Assembly: GCA_964423615.1 (NCBI GenBank) | Contig: CAYRFQ010000017.1 | Coordinates: 54,998-118,997, forward strand | DNA: 64,000 bases | Source: CAYRFQ01 sp964423615 | Lineage (GTDB): Bacteria > Planctomycetota > Planctomycetia > Gemmatales > Gemmataceae | Reading direction: 5' to 3' | Shown here: one piece after another, positions 32,801 to 40,579 of the stretch | Numbering within the stretch: position 1 is the first letter of the stretch | How the letters are laid out: every line of letters begins with the position of its first letter | Notes under the pieces: generated by a model | The model's database searches: none | Told to the model about the DNA's origin: nothing | What the model saw: the letters and a program-made list of their open reading frames with translations, nothing else | Translations under genes and position numbers: made by a program

Positions 32801-34694
32801 CACGATGATGCATCAAATAGCGGACATAGGCGGGGAGGATGACGGTCGCCTCGTCGATCGTTTTCCAGGCATCCTCGATAATGTCCGCCGATGCGGCTGC
32901 CGTGGCGTATTGGGTGGCGGCTGCTCGGAGGGCGGCGAAAGCGTCGGCTTCGTCGACATACCCGACTGCCCAGAAACGCAATTCGCCGTCGTGCCGGTCT
33001 TGACTGGCAGCTTGAAGAATTTCCCGCGTCCAGGGATAGGCGAGGATGGAACTTCCAGCCGCTTCCGCCGTTTGGGTTGTTTGCAAGAGTGCGTGGGTGG
33101 CCTCTGGACTCCGAAGGAGTTTCTGGTTGGCGCGAGCCGCATCCGCGAGTTCTCGCAGTAGCAAGACCTCGGCAAACTTGGGCTGGCGTCCTACTCCGGT
33201 CGCCAGGATGATCGAGTCGTAGAGTTGGATTTGCTCGGCGGTGAGATTCTCGTCGGACGCGACCCTTGCGAGAACAGCGTTGGCCACACTTGCGAACGGT
33301 GCCTCGCGGACGGCTTTGAAGAACTCCGTCGTCAGTTTTTCTTTCGCTTTGGCAACGTCTTTCGCGGGAGTTCGATCGAGTTCGTTGATCTGGACAAAAT
33401 AGTCGTCCAGTTTTGCCCGGAATCCATTTTCCTCGACACCGTCTTGTGTTGCCAGCGCGAGCGAGTGAAACCGCGGGAACGAAAGCCGCGCACGGTCGTC
33501 GATGCCCCCGGCGGCCTTATCAAACAGTCCAATTTCTCGTTCCTGAATCAACGCTGGCTCGACGCCGGCTCGCCAACGTCGCTCGGCGCGGAGGACCATG
33601 GAGCGGAGGTATCGAAACGTGTACGGCACTCGCCGATACTGCCCACTGTCGAATAACTGACCAACGCTCTTCCACCGATCCTCAAGCCATTTCGGGTACT
33701 TGGTTTCGGACTTGACTGTGGGAGCTTCTTCTGGAGTTTCCTCCCCTTTTGTGAGCGACTGCAAATCCCGTTTGGGTTCGTCGCGGGGCTCGAATGCCCG
33801 CAAGTCGAAGTCGAATCCGTCGCCGAGGAGTTGCGGCGTCTGTCTGGTGGTTCGATTTTGCCTCGACCACCGATCAACCCGAACCGCAACAAAGGCTGCG
33901 AGTTCCTTCGCCGAGACCCGCCCATCTCGTTTTCCCGCCTGGCCAAATCCATTGGCCGAACCCGTCAACCCCTGTTCAAGGTAATGCCCAAAAATCGATC
34001 GCCCGAGTGTTTCGGAACTGTGCGAGACTTGTCCAGGCGAACACGACGTGAGCACGAGGAGGTTGCGGACGTTGGCCGTTTCGATTTCTTTCGGGATGGC
34101 TGATGCAACGTCCGCCGAGGGGCTCCCGATGCGTGTATCTGCGAAGCCGTGCGAGATATCGAGGATGAGTAACTTACGTGATGAGGGGCATTCGTTGAGA
34201 GTTTCCAAGATCGTGGCCAATGGCACACGTGTCTTCGGATCGACGGGGTTACTGTCGGCGAACACAATTTCGACACGATCATCTGGACCAAGGATGCCTT
34301 GTCCGGAGACGTAGATAACGCAATGCCGGGAGACATCTTTGAGGCTCGCGAGTAGGTCTAAAAACTTGTAGCGTTTCTGTGCCGAATACCCTTCGGTGAG
34401 TTCTCGTTGGAAAAACGTCTTGGATCCAATCGCCTTCTGATCTTGTGGGCTCCAGCCGACTGGAGAGACAACGAGCGATTCGTAGTTGTCAATCCAGACC
34501 GGGACGAACATAGGACTGGGGTCGGGTCTTGCCCAAAACACCACGCCGAGAAACAGGCCAATCAACAAGGCCATGACGGCGATCAAGATGAAAATGGGGA
34601 TCGCTCGTGATGGTTTCTTGGGCGGTGCTGTGATGGTGTCTTGCGATTCTTCTCGCCAGAGGGCATGGACACCATTGGGATCGGGCTTCTGCAT
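29850..34694 (-). CDS. Membrane-anchored giant protein with inactive caspase-like domain, 1614 aa
   Basis: Single large frame. ATG 34694 (preceded by CAGGAC) is preferred to GTG 34731. A basic N-terminus leads to one transmembrane helix (residues about 33-54), so most of the protein is extracytoplasmic. Residues about 60-300 look like a caspase/peptidase C14 fold: strands ending in HCVIYVSGQG and KLLILDISHGF sit where active members have SGHG and D.CHSG, so His is Gln132 and Cys is Ser181. Then come about 600 mostly helical residues and a beta-rich region with Ig-like repeats. The C-terminus (GKIAGKVTQGTIAQPNLQVI) is a carboxypeptidase-regulatory/prealbumin-like domain. It is probably a surface scaffold or sensor; the function is unknown. 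Confidence 0.82.
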   Translation of the reverse strand: MQKPDPNGVHALWREESQDTITAPPKKPSRAIPIFILIAVMALLIGLFLGVVFWARPDPSPMFVPVWIDNYESLVVSPVGWSPQDQKAIGSKTFFQRELTEGYSAQKRYKFLDLLASLKDVSRHCVIYVSGQGILGPDDRVEIVFADSNPVDPKTRVPLATILETLNECPSSRKLLILDISHGFADTRIGSPSADVASAIPKEIETANVRNLLVLTSCSPGQVSHSSETLGRSIFGHYLEQGLTGSANGFGQAGKRDGRVSAKELAAFVAVRVDRWSRQNRTTRQTPQLLGDGFDFDLRAFEPRDEPKRDLQSLTKGEETPEEAPTVKSETKYPKWLEDRWKSVGQLFDSGQYRRVPYTFRYLRSMVLRAERRWRAGVEPALIQEREIGLFDKAAGGIDDRARLSFPRFHSLALATQDGVEENGFRAKLDDYFVQINELDRTPAKDVAKAKEKLTTEFFKAVREAPFASVANAVLARVASDENLTAEQIQLYDSIILATGVGRQPKFAEVLLLRELADAARANQKLLRSPEATHALLQTTQTAEAAGSSILAYPWTREILQAASQDRHDGELRFWAVGYVDEADAFAALRAAATQYATAAASADIIEDAWKTIDEATVILPAYVRYLMHHRENDPDWFAAIEESSALYNQLLTPTSTPLKVGARIKEIRRSTGRVRQQMETLMEAFEKTRLQQLVVASKLPRAEIVTLQEINALLETSLVPTDMRTELWQAAYKLDAKFHNATAEIDFDDDVAEENTAEVVPYAPEKAQTEMAIQTRRRVEHAIALFRLGGFKSGPLFQLQSLKNKAFRKDAKQSDRNKLNAELVAAWTKDLRDQYDEEFSPAGRDRLLRIAPPLLGTIGLGVAGPSDAVQALTAKAKGLWGWLAEDFRYRARDYRGSGLRTDTVLTLGNFYATASGAYQYVSSPTTYPRIQFTQPKVTPRLTTAKPQGTTALGLQVYDYEEKLGPQNIPVQVLLADKLWLRVVPSPSLLNQLRRDRIDPTTFLTETQLQVNRTASTETTAIPPPRGFLVAARLKGRTFHRRVNVPLESGDERIEVVLSSNLAEPDPAVSAIRLRPANIQERFYVHLYNPGRKPRAVIVQALRGNKVIEGGASKLIVPPQKSQRVPFKGEKLNTKKGLPLLNDPLQIRVIDGLDKTTVIANFVIPVAIASPREYVSVSNIGFDPPDERNNFQNQFSVTLQTLNSRQGPDIPIELRLPPNRIPGFVAAKDGSFKSTLPAKVGKEPTPATLYARNILLAPAQELDGYTYIDVDGYERAFVYKTTFAREGEPLTPQADLQPAVHFETQDYVLTNPKFKLLVGVDNPPANAQLEVEIGRGKGNRFQRDIQKLFSRPKDKRIGFLLDEATGGLLFQASVDDWEVVLDTSRVLGTRTIRARLLDDAKNVIYKTSQTITFDNTPPERTRFTFVPPKAQKEKSILVRAFTQDPESGIAKVGFFVGKLKDGKIPDEDKVVYGQPVNKEKTKWTAELVMPEKVGLKDVTVVASNRVGLASNNTAKVLVTLTDPAKTGPGKIAGKVTQGTIAQPNLQVILYNKEGKAIAETKTDKEGNYEFADLKPDKYFIRARNRATQRGASQNVEVRANETTQVDLSLKLYFR

Positions 34695-35861
34695 TTTGCG
34701 AACGTCCTGAAGACCGCGAAGAGGAGGTAACACTCAAGCGGATTATATCGGTGCGAACAACTTTGGAACAAGGCGGAGGAAGCGACGGGCGTCATCCCCC
34801 AGGTAAAAGGATCCCGCCTGAGATCGTCCGTTGAGGTTTACAGGATCGAGGGCTTGTCAAGGTCTCAGCAGAGATCAAAGTGGGGGGACGTGAAGGTCGG
34901 AAAGCCAGTTGGTCACCAACGACAGGTTCGAACTTTGGATTTTCCGAAGGGGCTGGAACGGATTGCGAATAGATGAAGCGATCAGAATTGGTGTCTGTGT
35001 TCAGAACCATTCGCAACAACCGAACGGAAAGCCCTGGCAGAAATCCATTTCGCGTTCCAAATAATGAATTTTGGAAGTGGGACGATTTTTCTGAAAATGA
35101 CGCGGCGTTCAATCCTATTGTATTATGGAGACCTGCGCGCAAGAGCGGTCCAAAAACTCGAAAAAACGCCAAAACGGCCGTTTTTCGAGGGTCGTTTTCC
35201 ATAAACCATTGAATAACAAGCACATGTGGAAATAGCTAGGTGTCAAAAAGGTGTAATTTAGGCGCAGGTTTACTACAAGTTTACTACAAGTTTAGCGCAG
35301 GTTTGGTGCAGTTTTAGCGCAGGTTTTTGTCATTTTTGGACCGGTTTTTGTCGGAAAGCTGAGGGGTCGTGGGGTGGAGGAGATCGTGGGATGGAAATTT
35401 TGCAAATATTTTCCAAGAAAAATTGGACAGTTATTCCGTTCGCGTCCCCCTTGTGTGGTGGCCACCCCCCTCGAAGAAGCAGACGGCACACCGAGTGAGT
35501 GCGCTTCCTACTTGGGTCCGTTAGCCGCGCAGGTCTCAATAGTACCGAGGACTTCAAAAGAGTTGAAAAAGCAGCTCGGAAAAGTGAAGAATGGACGGAA
35601 TTGGGCCTGGATTTTCAGGCACTCTTTGGCCGTCCTCGATCTTCTATCTTATTCTCGAGCTGATCTTTTCGAGATCGGAACAAACAATGATATCCATTTG
35701 CATCGACGTCGGTATCTTCGACCTCTGAATGAAGATGTTGTCAACTCCAGCGATCTGGGCGCACCCAGTTGAGTTTGCTGCGTAGGGCTCCAGGGAACGA
35801 GGCAACAACGCCGGAACTTCTGTTGTTCTGCAGACCTGTGGAGATTCGCCATGAGGGGCGA
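34695..35861. other. Long non-coding stretch upstream of the giant gene
   Basis: No gene supported in about 1.2 kb; the short frames lack family residues. Bases 35262-35328 hold imperfect direct repeats built from GTTTACTACAA (twice) and GCGCAGGTTT (three times). An ATTTTTCTGAAAA-rich stretch lies near 35090. Transcription start regions for the giant gene probably lie at its left end. Confidence 0.5.
35262..35328. repeat. Short direct repeats (GCGCAGGTTT / GTTTACTACAA)
   Basis: GCGCAGGTTT occurs at 35262, 35294 and 35317 (the last extended by TTT); GTTTACTACAA occurs twice in tandem between the first two, and GGTGCAGTTTTA is a related unit. Non-coding; the purpose is unknown, possibly protein binding or replication slippage. 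Confidence 0.6.
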
Positions 35862-36101
35862 TCACAGGCTGTGCCCATCGTTCTGGAGCACAGGGAATGC
35901 TGTTGTGGTTTCCTCGCACTGCAACATTGGTTCTTCCGGTTCTTCGAGTAGCCAATGGGTCAGTTCCCCTCGCAGGATCGAAATATCTTCGGGAGCATCG
36001 ATCCCGATGCGGACGGTTCCGCCATTCAACTTGACTACGGTGATCTTGACGTGGCTTCCGATGTGGATGGATTGACCTGTTTTTCTGGTAAGAACGAGCA
36101 T
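35862..36101 (-). CDS. csrA: Carbon storage regulator / translational regulator CsrA
   Basis: A 79-residue RNA-binding protein. ATG 36101 is fixed by a full AAGGAGG seven bases upstream; the frame opens MLVLTRKTGQSIHIG, the invariant CsrA N-terminus. VKITVVKLNGGTVRIGIDAP gives the core beta strands with the conserved arginine, and EDISILRGEL ends the usual domain. The C-terminal 30 residues (acidic, then CEETTTAFPVLQNDG) are longer than in E. coli. CsrA binds GGA motifs in mRNA leaders and represses or stabilises transcripts. It stands alone in a gene-poor region. Confidence 0.95.
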   Translation of the reverse strand: MLVLTRKTGQSIHIGSHVKITVVKLNGGTVRIGIDAPEDISILRGELTHWLLEEPEEPMLQCEETTTAFPVLQNDGHSL

Positions 36102-36762
36102 CCGAAAATCCTCCTTGATAATCGTGTGGATCAAAACGTTCTGAACCAGTCACGTAGCAAGATTTGTGCCGGACGATTGTTCTTCGAGTTCGATGTGCCA
36201 ACAATAACTCCGAATTGGACCCAGCTGCTTTATCTGAACGTCCGCAAAAATTTCGGCTCCAAAACCCGTGTTTTCCGACGGTTTTACAATTAACAGCATG
36301 TCCAGGACCCTTCCGACATGCGTTTAATTCAAAAAAAGGGCATATTCTCCGGGATTTATGGCCCGAAAATCTGCGAACGTTCAGTTATTCTTGGTGCTGA
36401 GCAGGAACCTGGAGGTGTGCGATTTCAACCAGGTGTGCTCGGCATGTGTGTCGTTTCGGCACAGTCTCCTTTGCTCCAGAGTCCAAAGCCCTGAGCTTCC
36501 GGTGCCTGTGACCGGAGTAGTTGCAGACGGAACCATTGTTGGTGGGCGGATCGACTCGCTTTGCCCATTGGCTAGACGTAGAACAGGGCGTCTTGCCGAA
36601 AGCTGTCTTTCCTCGAATGCGGCAAATATGGTATTTCTGGGCCGGATTCCGGGAGGTGTTTAGGCTGCTGCGAGGTAGTCGAAATGTAGTGATTGGAGCT
36701 AAGTCATGGACCATCTGGCACTACCTTCACATATCCCGTAAACGTCATACAGGAGATCGATG
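36102..36762. other. Intergenic region upstream of radical SAM gene
   Basis: No gene supported. One plus-strand frame (36358-36663) has no recognisable residues or ribosome binding site. The region must hold the promoters of csrA (left) and of the radical SAM gene (right), but no clear consensus is visible. Confidence 0.5.
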
Positions 36763-38514
36763 ATGGCAAACGCCAACGACGCTAGCAGCCACCATGGAAC
36801 TGTGCCTCAACATCCGCTTGGGACTAAAGCTCGCGTACTTTTGACCAGCGTTTTTGGCCCGTATGCTCAGGACGACGCATTCGGTAGTCGGGTGATCAAT
36901 CCTATGGAACTGTATCACAATCAAGTTACCCGGTTACAACATGCTTTCTCCTTGCGTACTTTCAATCGATCCTGGGGATTAATGTTGATCCAGGTCAATC
37001 TGCGTGCCCCTTGCACCCTGCTGGATTTTCCCTCGCTCGAACGCTTTGTCGAAGAGATTCGGACCCACGAATACGATGTTGTGGGGATAAGTTCGATTCA
37101 AACGAACTTATTCAAGGTTCGTAAGATGTGCAAGTTGATTCGAAAGCATTTACCCCATGCCACAATTCTGGTGGGAGGCCACATCGCAAACTTGCCCGAC
37201 CTAAAAAAGTACTGCGGCTGCGACCATGTGGTGCGTGCCGATGGTGTGAGTTGGATGCGTCGATTTTTGGGGGAGGACGTTTGCCAACCGATTCACCATC
37301 CTCGAGTCGCAGGCAATATCGGCTCGCGGATAATGGGAGTCACGTTACGCGACCATCCAGGCGATAAATGTGCGACACTGATTCCCTCGGTCGGTTGTCC
37401 GATGGGGTGTAACTTCTGTTCGACCTCGGCGATGTTCGGAGGCAAAGGCAAATCAATACAATTCTACGACACGGGAGACGATTTATTCGAAATCATGTCC
37501 CAATTGGAGAAGAGCCTGAATATTCAGGCGTTCTTTGTGATGGACGAGAATTTTTTGACGCAAAAGCCGCGTGCTTTACGGTTACTGGAATTGATGGAAA
37601 AGCACCAAAAATCCTGGTCAATGTACGTGTTTGGTTCTGCGAACGTTTTGCGGCAATATACGATGGATCAACTCGTGGACTTAGGTGTCGCTTGGGTCTG
37701 GATGGGGTTGGAAGGCAAAAACTCCCAATACACAAAGTTGGCAGGGATCGATACACACGGTTTTGTGAAACAGTTACAGGATCATGGCATTCGTATTTTA
37801 GGTTCGACGATTATCGGGCTGGAAGAGCACACGCCAGAAAACATCGATGAAGCCATCGACCATGCGGTACAACATGCAACAGAGTTTCATCAGTTCATGC
37901 TGTACACTCCGATTCCCGGCACGCCACTCTTTGAGCAATTGGAAGAGCAAGGACAGTTGCGTCCGTTGACCGAATACTCGATTGCGGACATCCATGGCCA
38001 ACTTCAGTTCAACTACCACCATCCTCATATCCCAGAGGGAATGGAAAACGAGTTGTTGCTCCGGGCCTTCCGGCGGGACTTTGAAGTCAATGGTCCGAGC
38101 GTCCTACGAATCGTACGCACGACACTGCGTGCCTGGAAACGATTCCAACATCATCCCAATCCACGGGTTCGCGCTCGGTTTGCTTATGAAGCTCAGAATT
38201 TGAAGGATAATTACGCCGGGGTGTTGTGGGCTACTCGTGAGTGGTACCGATCCGAAGGGAAAAGTGTCACCGGAGTTTCAGCATTACTCGATGAGATTGC
38301 CGAGGTGGGTGGCGAACATGCAACACGTGCGGGTCGCATTATAGGGCGAAGACTTTACCGCCGTCTCGCCCAAGAAGAGCAACGATTGCGCGAAGGGTGG
38401 ACCTACGAACCTCCAACGTTTTACGAAACAAATTTCGACGACGGTCCGCAAGGTTCGACTCGAGCGATGTTTGTTAGCCCACCTGCTGTGGGAACTCGAT
38501 TGCTTGCCAATTAG
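36763..38514 (+). CDS. Radical SAM protein with N-terminal B12-binding-like domain
   Basis: A 583-residue protein. ATG 36763 is preferred to 36760 by spacing from AGGAG (36751-36755). Residues about 20-190 resemble a cobalamin-binding Rossmann domain (YDVVGISSIQTNLFKVRKM, TILVGGHIANLPDLKKYCG), but the DxHxxG lower-ligand motif is not evident. The radical SAM cluster motif is VGCPMGCNFCST (CxxxCxxC). AFFVMDENFL, WVWMGLEGKN and STIIGLEEHTPENIDEAI follow the barrel pattern of the BchE/P-methylase-like class. The C-terminal 150 residues are helical. Related proteins act in methylation or hopanoid and lipid modification; the substrate here is unknown. Confidence 0.9.
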   Translation: MANANDASSHHGTVPQHPLGTKARVLLTSVFGPYAQDDAFGSRVINPMELYHNQVTRLQHAFSLRTFNRSWGLMLIQVNLRAPCTLLDFPSLERFVEEIRTHEYDVVGISSIQTNLFKVRKMCKLIRKHLPHATILVGGHIANLPDLKKYCGCDHVVRADGVSWMRRFLGEDVCQPIHHPRVAGNIGSRIMGVTLRDHPGDKCATLIPSVGCPMGCNFCSTSAMFGGKGKSIQFYDTGDDLFEIMSQLEKSLNIQAFFVMDENFLTQKPRALRLLELMEKHQKSWSMYVFGSANVLRQYTMDQLVDLGVAWVWMGLEGKNSQYTKLAGIDTHGFVKQLQDHGIRILGSTIIGLEEHTPENIDEAIDHAVQHATEFHQFMLYTPIPGTPLFEQLEEQGQLRPLTEYSIADIHGQLQFNYHHPHIPEGMENELLLRAFRRDFEVNGPSVLRIVRTTLRAWKRFQHHPNPRVRARFAYEAQNLKDNYAGVLWATREWYRSEGKSVTGVSALLDEIAEVGGEHATRAGRIIGRRLYRRLAQEEQRLREGWTYEPPTFYETNFDDGPQGSTRAMFVSPPAVGTRLLAN

Positions 38515-38912
38515 AGCGCATTGCAAAAGAGTGGAGTGGCCAACGGTTTGCCAAGTCTCCTGAGTTCAGGTATAAACCCAGGCCTTTTGTCCCTTTGTGT
38601 TCTCGACGAAGATATCAGTCGGGTCAACTACCCAAGCCTGGGACAGCGTCTCGAATTCGAGACATTGACGTGTGCGTCTGAAGTGGACCCATTATCTAGA
38701 TTAGAAAAGTGTTCCGCCAGCCCGAGTTCGTGGTTGTTCCGGTTCTCCCAACATTCTTTTTCGCTTCCACGGTCTTCACCCAGTTTGCCGTAGAAAGAAA
38801 ACCCCGGATCCTACACCAAGTATGGGTCAAAGAAAGTAGCTTGTAGACTAAATGCAACAGAAACAAGCGCAGCGATTGTGGCTTTATAATTTGTTGATTT
38901 GCTTGGGCATAC
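38515..38912. other. Intergenic region, nothing recognised
   Basis: About 400 bases between the radical SAM gene and the tRNA-Phe unit. Only short frames without support were seen. Confidence 0.5.
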
Positions 38913-38943
38913 AAAAAAGCCAACCCGTTTAGGGTTGGTTTTT
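38913..38943 (-). terminator. Rho-independent terminator of tRNA-Phe
   Basis: On the minus strand CCAACCC-TAAA-CGGGTTGG forms a stem (a G-C-rich hairpin) followed by CTTTTTTG. It lies six bases 3' of the tRNA-Phe gene. Confidence 0.85.
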
Positions 38944-38948
38944 AGGAG

Positions 38949-39021
<73 letters not shown>

Positions 39022-39224
39022 GAGTTAGTAGCGACGGTTTGCTATTTGGAATTGTGAAGAAATGTGATTGGAACACGGATTGCTTACATTCCTTCAGTTC
39101 GTTCATTGTAAAGACGGAGAGCGAAGTGGCAATGGCAAAGCCACGCTCTCGAAAGTTTTCGAGAAATGCTGTTTTTTCGTTGGTCGGAAATTCCACAGGC
39201 GAAACTGATTGACAAGATTTTTGT

Positions 39225-40148
39225 CTAGGTCCCTGTCACATGAGCCGGAAGTTTCACATTCCACGCGAGCCGAACCATCGCAAGCAGGCGGATTACCCAG
39301 TAGCTCACGTCAATTTGCCACCAGTGAAATCCGTGGCGTGCCGACGTGGGGAAGGCATGGTGATTGTTGTGCCATCCTTCGCCTAGACCCAAAATCCCGA
39401 CCACAACGTTGTTACGGCTCTCGTCGCGAGAGGGAAACGGCTTCTGGCCCCATAAATGACAGACCGAATTGACGCTCCAAGTCACGTGGTGGACGAAGAA
39501 AATACGCACAAGTCCACCCCACGTAAGTCCGAGCACGGCTCCTATCCATCCACCCCAAAGTAAGTACCCCAGGACAGTCGGGATGAGAATCCCCAAAGCG
39601 ACCCAGACGACGAACAAATTACTTACGACGCAAAGTGTTTTGCTCTGACGTAAATCTTTGATGTAGTGAGAGAAACTTGGTGGGGTTTGAAACATCCACC
39701 CCAGATGGGCATGCCACACACCGCGAAGGACGCCAACAATCCCCTCGCCGTGGTTGTGTGGCGAATGGGGGTCGTTGTGTTGGTCGCTGTATTGGTGATG
39801 GCGACGATGGAAGGCAACCCACATGAACAACGGGCCTTGGACTGCCATACTGCCGAGAATACCAAGAATACACTTTACAACCTTATTTGTTTCGAAAGAG
39901 TTGTGCGTGAATAGCCTATGGTAGCCGACTGTGATGCCGAACCCTGTGAGCAAATACATGCCAGCAAAGAGCGAGAGTTCCACCCAACTCAAACCCCAAC
40001 CCCAGAAAAACACCACAGACGCGACAAGGCCCAGGAAGGGCAAGATGACAATGGCCAAAACGGCCACCTTCCTACCCAGCGAGTGCTCGGGCGGCGGGGT
40101 TGCTTTGGTGGATGAATCGGTCGTTTGAGCCGGGAGAGGAGTCGACAT
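39225..40148 (-). CDS. Acyl-CoA/fatty acid delta-9-type desaturase
   Basis: A 307-residue membrane di-iron desaturase introducing a double bond into acyl chains. ATG 40148 (MSTPLPAQT) is chosen; the upstream frame to 40232 lacks family residues and no start has a strong Shine-Dalgarno. The three histidine boxes are HRLFTH, HRRHH and HNNHH, in order and with normal spacing, with a further HH in VHHVTWSVNSVCHLWG. Four hydrophobic helices surround them, beginning VAVLAIVILPFLGLVASVVF. LGEGWHNNHHAFP is typical of the Ole1/DesC group. It probably adjusts membrane fluidity. It is transcribed divergently from the kinase gene. Confidence 0.95.
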   Translation of the reverse strand: MSTPLPAQTTDSSTKATPPPEHSLGRKVAVLAIVILPFLGLVASVVFFWGWGLSWVELSLFAGMYLLTGFGITVGYHRLFTHNSFETNKVVKCILGILGSMAVQGPLFMWVAFHRRHHQYSDQHNDPHSPHNHGEGIVGVLRGVWHAHLGWMFQTPPSFSHYIKDLRQSKTLCVVSNLFVVWVALGILIPTVLGYLLWGGWIGAVLGLTWGGLVRIFFVHHVTWSVNSVCHLWGQKPFPSRDESRNNVVVGILGLGEGWHNNHHAFPTSARHGFHWWQIDVSYWVIRLLAMVRLAWNVKLPAHVTGT

Positions 40149-40579
40149 TAGTTGGGTCAAGTGAGAATTCCTAGTTGTTGTTCGGTTGGAAAAATCTGCG
40201 CGTTTTATTGCTCTATTGACAGTATAGCCCAATGAGCAAACGGCAAGGTAGTTCAGGCACGTCGGCTTTCACGGGTCTAGGTTTAGCCAATGTCTCGCAC
40301 ATCATACTATAGACTTCAAAACAGAGACATCTCGGTTTGCAGAGGTGCAGGGACCGCAGATGACTGTGGATTTTGGAATTTGGGATTCGGTTGACTCAGT
40401 CTTTAACTGCCTGACGCCCCGAGCTGGTTCCGAGAACATCCAGTCTCGATTGAACTGAGCTCGCCTCGAGCTGCCTCCCGAAAGGCGAGACTTATCTGTC
40501 AGACTGCCGGAGAAACAGGCCGTACTCTGATACAATTTTCCAAGTCGCCTGAGTGTCTCAACCAATCGGCGAGGTCGTC
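40149..40579. other. Divergent promoter region of desaturase and kinase genes
   Basis: About 430 bases with no gene. A CTCGCCT...AGGCGAG inverted repeat lies at 40468-40492. An AT-rich block (40190-40225) near the desaturase start may hold its promoter (TTGACAGTATAG on the plus strand); assignment is weak. Confidence 0.4.

Noticed and set aside
31794..33161. Plus-strand frame of 455 codons inside the giant gene
   Set aside because: Antisense shadow; the minus-strand frame has the membrane helix, domains and correct start.
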